A DNA stretch of 7,489 bases from Bacteroidota bacterium (GCA_006227965.1 SBFL01000055.1:1-7489); one strand, 5' to 3'. Positions 1 through 6,522 are shown, numbered from the stretch's first letter. Notes: a model not told the origin generated them from the letters alone. Made by a program: numbers and translations.

Positions 1-551
1 GGGGGTACGATGAGGTCTCCGGGGTGAATTTCAAGCTAACCCCCGGCGCCAATGAAGGCGCTGTCCGGGCTGCTATTCAGGAAGTTTTGGGGCCTGGTGT
101 CCAGCTCAAAAACCGGAAAGAGCTCAACCAAACCCTCTACCGCATGCTCAATACGGAAAACCTGGCGACGTACCTGATTTTCACCCTTGTGCTTATCATT
201 GCCCTGTTCAACGTGGTGGGGGCCATCATCATGATGATCCTGGACAAACAACAGCACTCCCGTACCCTCTATTCCCTTGGGCTTACCCTGAAGGAGCTTC
301 GCAGGATCTATTTTGTTCAGGGGGTGCTGGTGACCAGTGCAGGGGGCGTCATCGGGATTCTGATCGGCTCCTTCCTGATCGTTTCCCAAAAGTACTTTGG
401 GTGGCTGAAAGTCACCCCGTCGCTCGCCTACCCTGTTGAATATCGCCTTTTAAATGTCCTCCTTGTCCTGGCGACCATTGTAGTGCTCGGGGTTATCGCT
501 GCCAGGATTGCCAGCAACCGCATCAATTATAAGCTCCTGAAAGCGAAGTAG
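1..551 (+). CDS. FtsX/LolC/E-family ABC transporter permease, C-terminal part (5' truncated by window)
   Basis: This is the inner-membrane permease subunit of a MacB/LolCDE-type ABC transporter. Such permeases lack a substrate channel of their own and couple cytoplasmic ATPase activity to periplasmic events such as lipoprotein release. The frame is open from base 3 to a TAG at 549-551, giving 182 visible residues. The GTG at 24 is an internal codon rather than a convincing start, because the frame continues upstream. Visible residues 1-50 look like the end of the periplasmic domain. Three hydrophobic segments follow at about 58-80, 106-128 and 149-170. Between the first two is the cytoplasmic loop typical of the family (RTLYSLGLTLKELRRIYFVQG-like, about 87-107), matching the 'LG.....I..IF..EG' pattern. 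That three-helix ending defines the FtsX domain. The true substrate cannot be told from this fragment; LolC/E is the nearest resemblance, and no ATPase gene is visible. Confidence 0.85.
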   Translation, partial: GYDEVSGVNFKLTPGANEGAVRAAIQEVLGPGVQLKNRKELNQTLYRMLNTENLATYLIFTLVLIIALFNVVGAIIMMILDKQQHSRTLYSLGLTLKELRRIYFVQGVLVTSAGGVIGILIGSFLIVSQKYFGWLKVTPSLAYPVEYRLLNVLLVLATIVVLGVIAARIASNRINYKLLKAK

Positions 552-555
552 GAGG

Positions 556-1548
556 TCAGGCGAACACGTAATCTGAAAACGCCTCCAGGGCTTCTTCCAG
601 GGCGGCAAAGACATCCGCGGCATCATCACTGGTGACCATTTTCATCCGATAGGTCTTGAAGTTCGGAATCCCTTTGAAATAATTTGAGTAGTGGCGTCGC
701 GTTTCCAGCACCCCCAGTTTTTCGCCCTTCCAGTCTATGGACATCTGCAGGTGCCTGCGTGCTGCATCAACGCGCTGGGCCATGGATGGGGGGGATAAAT
801 GTTCCCCTGTCTCCATATAGTGTTTCACCTCCCTGAAAAACCAGGGATACCCGATGGAGGCCCTTCCGATCATGGCCCCGTCCAGCCCGTATTCATCCTG
901 CATGCGAACCGCCGCTTCAGGGCTGTCCACGTCTCCGTTTCCAAAAACCGGGATGTGCATGCGCGGGTTGTTCTTCACCTCAGCGATCGGACGCCAGTCT
1001 GCTGTTCCCTTGTACATTTGCACACGGGTGCGTCCATGTATGGAAATCGCCTGTATCCCGACATCCTGAAGACGTTCGGCAACTTCCACGATTTTTACGG
1101 AGTCGTTGTCCCAGCCCAGACGGGTCTTTACGGTGACCGGAAGGTGGGTTCGTTTCACAAGGGCCTCTGTCAGCCTGACCATGAGCGGGATGTCCCTGAG
1201 GATCCCGGCCCCGGCATTCTTGCATACAACCTTTTTTACCGGGCACCCAAAGTTGATGTCGACAATGTCCGGGTTCGTCTCCGTTACAATGTCCACCGCC
1301 TGGAGCATGGAGTCCAGCTCGGCCCCAAATATCTGTATGCCGATCGGGCGTTCTTTTTCGTATATGTCCAGCTTGATCACGCTTTTGGCTGCGTCCCTGA
1401 TCAGGCCTTCTGAAGAGATGAATTCCGTGTACATCACATCAGCCCCCTGTTCCTTGCAAAGGGTTCGGAAGGGAGGGTCGCTCACGTCCTCCATGGGAGC
1501 GAGCAGCAATGGAAAATCCGGAAGTTCTATGTCGCCGATTTTAGGCAT
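556..1548 (-). CDS. dusB: tRNA-dihydrouridine synthase (DusB type)
   Basis: This FMN-dependent cytoplasmic enzyme reduces specific uridines in tRNA to dihydrouridine with NAD(P)H. The protein has 330 residues, the usual length for DusB. The N-terminal TIM-barrel signature LLLAPMEDVSD (14-24) and TEFISSEG (41-48) are present. The motif DINFGCPVKKVVCKNAGAG (97-115) carries the cysteine, C102, that matches the family's catalytic residue. VTVKTRLGW (138-146), the IHGRTR motif (170-175), GNGDV (203-207) and the phosphate-binding MIGRASIGYPW (226-236) follow in the expected order. The C-terminal third (about 245-330) is the helical tRNA-binding domain. The ATG at 1546-1548 fits because it directly precedes the conserved start of the barrel and has a -7 promoter box 19 nt upstream. 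The gene lies 53 nt after the receptor gene on the same strand, so it may be read from both its own promoter and the upstream one. All key motifs look intact. Assignment to DusB rather than DusA/C rests on overall likeness. Confidence 0.95.
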   Translation of the reverse strand: MPKIGDIELPDFPLLLAPMEDVSDPPFRTLCKEQGADVMYTEFISSEGLIRDAAKSVIKLDIYEKERPIGIQIFGAELDSMLQAVDIVTETNPDIVDINFGCPVKKVVCKNAGAGILRDIPLMVRLTEALVKRTHLPVTVKTRLGWDNDSVKIVEVAERLQDVGIQAISIHGRTRVQMYKGTADWRPIAEVKNNPRMHIPVFGNGDVDSPEAAVRMQDEYGLDGAMIGRASIGYPWFFREVKHYMETGEHLSPPSMAQRVDAARRHLQMSIDWKGEKLGVLETRRHYSNYFKGIPNFKTYRMKMVTSDDAADVFAALEEALEAFSDYVFA

Positions 1549-1567
1549 TGCCGGTCTTTTGGGATTG

Positions 1568-1575
1568 CAAAATTA
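1568..1575 (-). promoter_or_regulatory. Putative Bacteroidota -7 promoter element for dusB
   Basis: On the minus strand this reads TAATTTTG, an exact match to the phylum's -7 consensus TAnnTTTG. It ends 19 nt before the dusB ATG, so transcription would start roughly 12-14 nt upstream of the start codon. I see no good TTTG -33 box at the expected distance. No Shine-Dalgarno sequence precedes the ATG. Confidence 0.5.
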
Positions 1576-1601
1576 CAAATAAAGGCAGAATTCAGGAGAA
1601 G

Positions 1602-4013
1602 TTATTCATCTTCAATCCGTTGCAGCTCACTCTTCTGTAGGTCTGCAGAACGGTTTTGGAGCCTGTAATTCCCCAGGTTGTAGGTGAAGCCCAGGCGCAC
1701 AAATCGGGTCTCAGGCCGGGCGTAAAAGGAATTGTCCTGGTTGGCATAACGGGTGGTGTAGGTGGCATTCGCCCTGCCCAAAAGGTCTTCCCCCACAAGG
1801 GATACTACAGCCCTGCCTTCCCAAAGGGTTTTGCGCAAGCCCAAGTTCAGGGTGGTTGTTTCAGACATCTTGTAGGTGCCGTTCAAAAAGCCGCTCAAAT
1901 AAAGGATGGATGCTTCGGCGGTCAGGCTTCCATCTTTTGATAGGGTCAGGGAGTTGTTCAAATACCCGTAAAACCCTGTCACTTTGTTGGTGTAGGTTTC
2001 AATGTCACTCTCCTCTGCCAGGAACGTTTCGTCCTCGTAAAAGACCGAATTATAGGAGTACACATACCAGAATGGGGTCAGGGAGGTGGAAATGGTCAGG
2101 TCCAGGCCATAGGAATAGCTGCTCTCCACATTCTGGTTGATTTGCCTCAGGGTTTGATTTTCGTTGTCCTGAAAACTAAGGGTGCTTATATAACCGCCGT
2201 TGTCACGGTAATACAGGTCGACAAAAAAGGTGTTCCTGACGGTCCAGTTCAGGTTGAAGTTGTGGCTGAAATTGGGGACGAGGTTGGGGTTGCCTTCATC
2301 GTAGTCATTTTCATTGAGGAAAAACCGAAACGGGTTCAGGTCCTGATAGTTTGGACGGGTGAGCCTTCGGTTGTAGGTCAGGGCGAGACTGTGGTCCTCC
2401 CCCACGGTCCTTGAGAAATACAGGGACGGGAAGAGTTCGAAGTAGCTCTGCCGGTTGATTTCGTCCAGGGTTTCAGACCGGGCCTTAACTTCAGTGTGCT
2501 CTGCCCGAAGTCCCATTTTAAGTGTCCAGGGGTCCCATTCCTTGTTCAGGCTCGCATAAGCCGCATAGACTGATTCGTCATAGATAAAGCGGTCAGACAG
2601 TGCAATGTCAAAGGGCGGCTGGGTATCCTCTACATCCAGGTAATCGATTCGGCTGCCGGATCGGATGAAGGAACCCTTTATGCCGCTTTCAACGCTCCCG
2701 GATTGGACAGGGGAATAGAAATCCGCCTGGGTCGTAAAAATATCGATGCCCTGGAACGCATCCGTGGCGAAGGTAAAATTGCGCAGGAACACCCCGGAGG
2801 GGTCAAAATAGTCCGTGCTGCCCTGTTGGACACGCTCGAGTTCATAATAGGTGTAGTGGGCGTTTGCTTTAAGGGTGGCCCCCTCCTTTCTCAGTTTGCG
2901 TTCATAATTCAGGTCAAAGGAAAGGTTGAGCCGGTCGTCCTCCAGCTCCGATATGGTGCGCAATGTGGAATCAATGGCTCCCGTAGCATTCCGCATTACC
3001 GTTTCCAGGTCGTAAGCACTCCTGTTGTTGGGGGAAAGGCTCAGGTTAGAGGTTAAATTCAACTGGTCTCTCCCGGATGGACTGTAATCCAGGATCAGGG
3101 AAGCCTGTTGGTCAAGGGATCGGGAAACCCGCTCCTGGTCCGTTTTCCAACGGGCAAAGACCTCCTGCTGGTCGTCAATAAAATTTATCCGGCTCTCGGT
3201 TTCCTTGTACTCCTTTCGGGGGCTTATGTTGTAATTGGCAAAAACACCAAATTTGCCGGCCTTGTAATACTGGCTTGTCCCAAAGCTGTACTTTGGATAC
3301 ACTGCCTGCGTGTACTGGCCGCGCACACTGCCCCTGTACCCGGGCACGATGTTCTGGCGGGTCCGGATATTGAGCACCGGGCCGTCTTCAGCCTCAAAAC
3401 TGGCCGGCGGCATGGGGATGACTTCCACCGAGGAGATCACATCTCCGGAGAGCCCCTTTAGCAGATCGAGGATTTCAGCCTGGCTGAGTTGCACTTTCCG
3501 GTCGTTCAGGTATACGGTAGCCTGCTGGCCCCGGATCTCCAGGTTTTCCTGCACGACAATGACCCCCGGTGTATTTCGAAGGATGTCCCAGGTGCTGCCC
3601 TCGCTCATGATGGTGTTCTCCACATTGAACACGATCCGGTCTGCCCTGCGCTCTACCGTCGGCCGCTGGCCTGTCACCACGACTTCTTCCAGTGTGTTTT
3701 CATCGGGCTCAAGCACCAGCGCCCCGATCCGGATGTCTGAGTACACCTCCAGAGGAACCAGGATAGAACCATACCCAAAATAAGCGGCTTTCAGGTAGTA
3801 AAGGTCTGCCGGAACCTGGGTCAGGGTGAACCGCCCCTGGTCATCAGCAGAAGAGCCCCTTACCTGAAGGCTGTCGGATGCCTTCAAAAGCAGTACGTTG
3901 GCAAAAGGTAGAGGTGCCCCCTCCATATCCCTGACAGAACCCGTAATCTGGTAGGTTTGGCTGGTAATTGCAAGGGGCAGCAAGCCTAATAAAAACAGAA
4001 TCTTTCGCTTCAC
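1602..4013 (-). CDS. TonB-dependent-receptor-like outer-membrane beta-barrel protein (CarboxypepD_reg-like + plug + OMP_b-brl_3-type barrel)
   Basis: This is a predicted outer-membrane transporter or receptor; its ligand is unknown. The frame is open from an ATG at 4088 (828 codons), but I prefer the GTG at 4011-4013 (803 residues). From there the protein begins VKRKILFLLGLLPLAITSQ, a textbook signal peptide, whereas the extra 25 residues from 4088 would put a charged, non-conserved tail in front of it. A near-consensus -7 box also sits 18 nt upstream of the GTG. Numbered from the 4088 ATG, residues 45-130 form a carboxypeptidase regulatory-like beta-sandwich (ITGSVRDMEGAPLPFANVLL). LEEVVVTG (133-140) is the TonB-box-like linker. 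The plug spans about 145-245 (LRNTPGVIV, then EVIPMPPASFEAEDG). The rest is aromatic-rich alternating strands ending in VRLGFTYNLGNYRL and a charged tail, as in this barrel family. No SusD partner is adjacent, which argues against a glycan SusCD system. The neighbouring peptidase suggests, weakly, a role with peptides. Confidence 0.88.
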   Translation of the reverse strand: MKRKILFLLGLLPLAITSQTYQITGSVRDMEGAPLPFANVLLLKASDSLQVRGSSADDQGRFTLTQVPADLYYLKAAYFGYGSILVPLEVYSDIRIGALVLEPDENTLEEVVVTGQRPTVERRADRIVFNVENTIMSEGSTWDILRNTPGVIVVQENLEIRGQQATVYLNDRKVQLSQAEILDLLKGLSGDVISSVEVIPMPPASFEAEDGPVLNIRTRQNIVPGYRGSVRGQYTQAVYPKYSFGTSQYYKAGKFGVFANYNISPRKEYKETESRINFIDDQQEVFARWKTDQERVSRSLDQQASLILDYSPSGRDQLNLTSNLSLSPNNRSAYDLETVMRNATGAIDSTLRTISELEDDRLNLSFDLNYERKLRKEGATLKANAHYTYYELERVQQGSTDYFDPSGVFLRNFTFATDAFQGIDIFTTQADFYSPVQSGSVESGIKGSFIRSGSRIDYLDVEDTQPPFDIALSDRFIYDESVYAAYASLNKEWDPWTLKMGLRAEHTEVKARSETLDEINRQSYFELFPSLYFSRTVGEDHSLALTYNRRLTRPNYQDLNPFRFFLNENDYDEGNPNLVPNFSHNFNLNWTVRNTFFVDLYYRDNGGYISTLSFQDNENQTLRQINQNVESSYSYGLDLTISTSLTPFWYVYSYNSVFYEDETFLAEESDIETYTNKVTGFYGYLNNSLTLSKDGSLTAEASILYLSGFLNGTYKMSETTTLNLGLRKTLWEGRAVVSLVGEDLLGRANATYTTRYANQDNSFYARPETRFVRLGFTYNLGNYRLQNRSADLQKSELQRIEDE

Positions 4014-4031
4014 ATTTGGGTAGGCCTGGGC

Positions 4032-4039
4032 TAAAGCTA
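4032..4039 (-). promoter_or_regulatory. Putative -7 promoter element for the receptor gene
   Basis: The minus strand reads TAGCTTTA, matching five of the six fixed bases of TAnnTTTG. It ends 18 nt before the GTG at 4013, nearly the same spacing as the exact boxes of dusB and the peptidase (19 nt each). That shared spacing is the main support, since the match is imperfect and no -33 box is clear. It helps decide for the GTG start. Confidence 0.35.
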
Positions 4040-4054
4040 TAAATTTTTTCTTAC

Positions 4055-4074
4055 AGGGGGCTGCGAATCCCCCT
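4055..4074. repeat. Inverted repeat (AGGGGG / CCCCCT) upstream of the receptor promoter
   Basis: Six bases at 4055-4060 (AGGGGG) pair perfectly with 4069-4074 (CCCCCT) around an 8-nt loop. On the minus strand the hairpin is followed by an A-rich run, and on the plus strand by AAAAGG, so it has no T-tract for intrinsic termination in either direction. It lies just upstream of the receptor's -7 box, where an operator or an RNA structure at the peptidase transcript's 3' end are both possible. Function is not evident. Confidence 0.4.
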
Positions 4075-4088
4075 AAAAGGTGCCTCAC

Positions 4089-4116
4089 AAAAAGGGCTTG
4101 TCCGGATGGATTCCCT
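4089..4116 (-). terminator. Weak candidate intrinsic terminator after the M28 peptidase gene
   Basis: Shortly after the peptidase stop codon, the minus strand can form an imperfect stem. An outer AGGG pairs with CCCT and an inner TCC pairs with GGA, around an ATCC loop. A run of T follows directly (five T at 4089-4093, one of them pairable). The stem is short and interrupted by an internal loop, so strength is doubtful. If it works only partly, peptidase transcription would read into the receptor gene. Confidence 0.25.
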
Positions 4117-4122
4117 GAAATG

Positions 4123-5352
4123 TCAGAAAGTGACTTCGGCGGTTACCTTTTCGCCTTTCCGCTCCACTACCACTGTGGTTGTCTGCCCTTCTTCAAAACT
4201 CGACAGGGCACGCATATAGCTCATCATATCCACAATAGTGCTGTCCCCGAGCTTTACCACCACATCGCCTTTCTGAAGGCCGGCTTTCTGGGCGGGCCTG
4301 TCTTCGCTGACGCCATCTATACGCATGCCTTCCCCGCTGTAGAGGTAATCCGGAATTACCCCAAGGGTCACCTTGAACCTCGGGGTCTGCTCGCTTTCAT
4401 TCTTCGTTTTCCGGAAAGCAACTTCCTGCTGGGCCTCCATGGCTTTTATCAGGTCAAAAAGATAGGCCGCAATCTCCTCCATGCCCTCGTAATTGAGCTT
4501 CTCTGCATCGTCTGAAGGTTTGTGGTAATCCTCGTGCTGCCCGGTAAAGAAATGCAGCACCGGGATGTCCTGAAGGTAAAAGGAGGTGTGGTCGGATGGG
4601 CCTACTCCCGATTCGTTCAGCACCAGTTTAAAATCAGGGTTCAGGGAGTTGAGCAGCTGGGGCCAGATTGGCGTGGTTCCCGTGCCGCTGACAGAAAGGG
4701 TCCGATCCTCCCTGAGCCGCCCAACCATGTCAAGGTTGATCATGTACGAGACCTGTCCCAGGTCCAGGGTGGGGTTTTTGGCAAAGTAATTAGACCCGAG
4801 CAGTCCGATTTCCTCCCCGGAAAAGAATATAATGAGGTAATTGTCGGCGGCCTCAGGCCATTCCTGAAGTTTTTTGGTCAGCTTCAGCAAAGTAGCCACC
4901 CCACTTGCATTGTCGTCCGCCCCATTGTGAACGGCAGGATCGCCCCGGTGCAGGGAGCCTTCGCCTCCCATTCCCAGGTGGTCATAATGCGCCCCGAGGA
5001 TTACAGTCCGGGATCCTCCGTTGTCTATAAAACCGAGCAGATTCTTGGCGTTAATGCTGCTGTCTGTGGCGGCCCCGTATTCTGCCTGGGAATGCGGGTC
5101 CTTCTTCGGTTGGAAACTGAAGTCCTGTGTGAAGTCCTTATCCGTGTCAAAAGGCTGCAGTCGCAGCTCGCGCATGCGCTTTTCCAGGTAAGCAGCGGCC
5201 ATTTCAGCGCCTTCCTTGCCCGTTTCGCGGCCCATTAAGGAGTCGCTGGCCAGGATGTGCACGTCTTGCTGAATGGTTACCTCGGGTATGGCCTGTTCCC
5301 TGCACCCGAGGGCTATCAAAAGAATTCCCGCAAAAAAAACCCTGAACTTCAT
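4123..5352 (-). CDS. M28-family zinc peptidase lipoprotein with C-terminal PDZ domain
   Basis: This is a predicted co-catalytic zinc aminopeptidase, anchored in the envelope as a lipoprotein, that would trim N-terminal residues from peptides. It has 409 residues. The N-terminus MKFRVFFAGILLIALGC is a lipoprotein signal with the lipidated cysteine at C17. M28 metal and catalytic residues are present in order: H122 and D124 in AHYDHLG, D146/D147 in NGADDNASG, the EE pair E180/E181 in SGEEIGLLGS (general base and zinc ligand), D208 in NLDMVGR, and H277 in DYHKPSDD. Residues about 326-409 form a PDZ domain, with LGVIPDYLYSG at the carboxylate-binding side and AGLQKGDVVVKLGD as the usual core. The ATG at 5352 fits the signal peptide. 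A promoter match (TTG, 18 nt, TACTTTTG) lies immediately upstream. The receptor gene follows downstream on the same strand, and a propeller lipoprotein diverges on the other side. The substrate is not shown by the sequence. Confidence 0.93.
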   Translation of the reverse strand: MKFRVFFAGILLIALGCREQAIPEVTIQQDVHILASDSLMGRETGKEGAEMAAAYLEKRMRELRLQPFDTDKDFTQDFSFQPKKDPHSQAEYGAATDSSINAKNLLGFIDNGGSRTVILGAHYDHLGMGGEGSLHRGDPAVHNGADDNASGVATLLKLTKKLQEWPEAADNYLIIFFSGEEIGLLGSNYFAKNPTLDLGQVSYMINLDMVGRLREDRTLSVSGTGTTPIWPQLLNSLNPDFKLVLNESGVGPSDHTSFYLQDIPVLHFFTGQHEDYHKPSDDAEKLNYEGMEEIAAYLFDLIKAMEAQQEVAFRKTKNESEQTPRFKVTLGVIPDYLYSGEGMRIDGVSEDRPAQKAGLQKGDVVVKLGDSTIVDMMSYMRALSSFEEGQTTTVVVERKGEKVTAEVTF

Positions 5353-5362
5353 GTCTAGCTTC

Positions 5363-5370
5363 TATTTTTG
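5363..5370 (+). promoter_or_regulatory. Putative -7 promoter element for the propeller lipoprotein gene
   Basis: The sequence TATTTTTG is an exact match to TAnnTTTG. It ends 32 nt before the ATG at 5403, predicting a leader of about 26 nt. No TTG is evident at the -33 distance, which would fall inside the first codons of the peptidase gene. Confidence 0.45.
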
Positions 5371-5371
5371 T

Positions 5372-5400
5372 CAAAAGTACACAACCTAAGATTATACCAA
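5372..5400 (-). promoter_or_regulatory. Putative -33/-7 promoter for the M28 peptidase gene
   Basis: On the minus strand, TTG (5400-5398) is followed after 18 nt by TACTTTTG (5379-5372). This fits both parts of the flavobacterial promoter pattern (TTG, 17-23 nt, TAnnTTTG). The -7 box ends 19 nt before the peptidase ATG. It is the most complete promoter match in the window. Confidence 0.55.
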
Positions 5401-5402
5401 CT

Positions 5403-6509
5403 ATGAGAGTACTCTCTTTTTCCCTGTTGATTCTTCTTGTTGCGGCCTGCAAGAGTGAGCCGAAAAATCAACCCGAAACCGACGCTCCTGCAAGCCCAAT
5501 GGCCATGTCTTCCGACACCCTTATTTACCCTGGCGAAAAGCACTTCAGTTCCATCCGCCAGATTACCTTCGGGGGGAATAATGCAGAAGCCTACTGGAGC
5601 TTTGACGACCGCAAGGTCATCTTCCAGTCCGATTACGGCAAATGGGGCATGGAATGCGACCAGATGTTCCTTATGCAGGTAGGGGAAACCTTTAAAGACA
5701 AAAAGCCCCCCATGCTGAGTACCGGGATGGGGCGGACCACCTGCGGATATTTCCTGCCCGACAACGAGCACATCCTCTATGCCTCCACCCACCTCCAAGG
5801 GGAAGCCTGCCCGGAAGTTCCCCTAAGGGAGAATGGGAAGTACGTGTGGCCTGTCTATGACTCTTTTGATATTTTCGTGGCGGATCTGGAGGGAACCATC
5901 ACGGCCCAGCTCACCGATGAACCCGGTTATGATGCAGAGGCCACGGTTTCCCCCAAGGGAGATAAAATTGTCTTTACTTCCGACCGAAGCGGGGATCTCG
6001 AGCTCTACACCATGAACCTCGACGGCAGCGGGGTCACCCAGATCACTGACGAGCTGGGCTATGACGGGGGGGCTTTTTTCTCACCCGACGGCACCAAAAT
6101 AATATTCCGGGCGTCCCGTCCGAAAACGGACGAAGATATCGCCGAATACAGGGAATTGCTCGCCCGCGGGCTGGTGCAGCCCACCAATATGGAGCTGTTC
6201 ATCTGCAATGCAGACGGGAGCGGCCTAAAGCAGCTCACCTACCTGGGCAATGCCAACTGGAGTCCGTTTTTTCACCCAAGCGGGGACAAAATATTGTTTT
6301 CCAGCAACTTCGAGGCTGAAGGAGGGTTCCCTTTCAACCTTTATATGATCAATACGGACGGAACCGGGCTGGAAAGGGTCACCCACGGAAAGACCTTTGA
6401 TGCCTTCCCTGTTTTTTCCAATGACGGAAAGCGTCTGATTTTTTCCAGCAACCGGAACAATGGCGGCAACAGGGATACCAATTTGTTTATAGCAGAATGG
6501 CAGGATTGA
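5403..6509 (+). CDS. PD40/TolB-like beta-propeller lipoprotein
   Basis: This is a predicted envelope lipoprotein of 368 residues built mainly of WD40-like PD40 repeats, the fold of the TolB C-terminal domain. Such propellers usually act as protein- or ligand-binding scaffolds, and no enzymatic motif is visible. The N-terminus [16 protein letters not shown] has a clear lipobox with C16 as the lipidated residue, followed by a Pro/Ala-rich linker to about residue 45. Six repeat units can be seen, near 51-77, 116-129, 166-194, 211-238, 275-302 and 323-350. They have the typical core 'QLT...A.FSPDG.KI.F.S.R', and the NxDGSG or NxDGTG turn recurs at 205-210, 269-274 and 317-322. Residues about 239-265 form a charged, probably helical insert between two blades. 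Cysteines at 85, 114, 136 and 268 could form disulfides if exported. It is not classical TolB, since it lacks the TolB N-terminal domain and there are no tolQRA or pal genes nearby. It is divergent from the peptidase; lepA follows 37 nt downstream. Confidence 0.87.
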   Translation: MRVLSFSLLILLVAACKSEPKNQPETDAPASPMAMSSDTLIYPGEKHFSSIRQITFGGNNAEAYWSFDDRKVIFQSDYGKWGMECDQMFLMQVGETFKDKKPPMLSTGMGRTTCGYFLPDNEHILYASTHLQGEACPEVPLRENGKYVWPVYDSFDIFVADLEGTITAQLTDEPGYDAEATVSPKGDKIVFTSDRSGDLELYTMNLDGSGVTQITDELGYDGGAFFSPDGTKIIFRASRPKTDEDIAEYRELLARGLVQPTNMELFICNADGSGLKQLTYLGNANWSPFFHPSGDKILFSSNFEAEGGFPFNLYMINTDGTGLERVTHGKTFDAFPVFSNDGKRLIFSSNRNNGGNRDTNLFIAEWQD

Positions 6510-6522
6510 TCGCTATTTCCGC

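Larger units (their letters stand above)
4014..4122. other. Intergenic region between the M28 peptidase and receptor genes
   Basis: This 109-nt stretch separates the peptidase stop from the preferred GTG start of the receptor. In minus-strand order it contains a weak terminator-like hairpin followed by five T (4089-4116), a G/C-pure inverted repeat (4055-4074) and a near-consensus -7 box (4032-4039). Part of it (4014-4088) is an open frame continuous with the receptor gene, but the control-like elements make coding use unlikely. Confidence 0.5.
5353..5402. promoter_or_regulatory. Divergent promoter region between the peptidase and propeller lipoprotein genes
   Basis: This 50-nt region separates two divergently read start codons and must carry the 5' control of both. 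Two exact TAnnTTTG boxes on opposite strands lie one base apart (5363-5370 and 5372-5379), making the palindromic core TTTTG-T-CAAAA. Neither start codon has a Shine-Dalgarno sequence, and both leaders are A-rich, as is usual in this phylum. Confidence 0.55.

Noticed and set aside
24..551. Treating GTG at 24 as the true start of a small 175-residue membrane protein
   Set aside because: The same frame is open to the left edge, and the visible part is only the C-terminal three-helix portion of an FtsX permease, so it is a truncated gene and not a small complete one.
799..1413. 204-codon open frame on the plus strand, antisense to dusB
   Set aside because: It is opposite a well-conserved Dus gene; its translation is His/Pro/Val-rich with no family resemblance, and it has no control elements of its own.
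1106..1582. 158-codon plus-strand frame overlapping the dusB 5' end and its promoter
   Set aside because: It is low-complexity Ser/Met-rich translation opposite a conserved gene and crosses dusB's own promoter box; most likely a shadow frame.
1602..4013. Calling the receptor a SusC
   Set aside because: The plug and barrel resemble the OMP_b-brl_3 type, the protein is shorter than typical SusC (about 1000 residues), and no SusD gene is adjacent.
4522..5238. 238-codon open frame on the plus strand, antisense to the peptidase gene
   Set aside because: It lies wholly opposite a clear M28 gene with all catalytic residues. Its product has no recognisable domain, signal or repeat, and no promoter box or credible start context. 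It is an expected by-product of codon use at this GC content.
5355..5798. 147-codon minus-strand frame opposite the start of the propeller gene and running into the divergent promoter region
   Set aside because: It would end inside the promoter region and is antisense to a clear lipoprotein signal and PD40 region. Gly/His/Val-rich content shows no family features.
4123..6509. Surface-export signal just after the lipidated cysteines of the two lipoproteins
   Set aside because: The residues after cysteine (CREQ and CKSEP) have too little of the acidic stretch described for flavobacterial or Capnocytophaga lipoprotein export signals to call surface exposure.
5403..6509. Calling the propeller gene tolB
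   Set aside because: The blades are TolB-like, but the protein is lipidated, lacks the TolB N-terminal domain, and no tolQ, tolR, tolA or pal gene is nearby.
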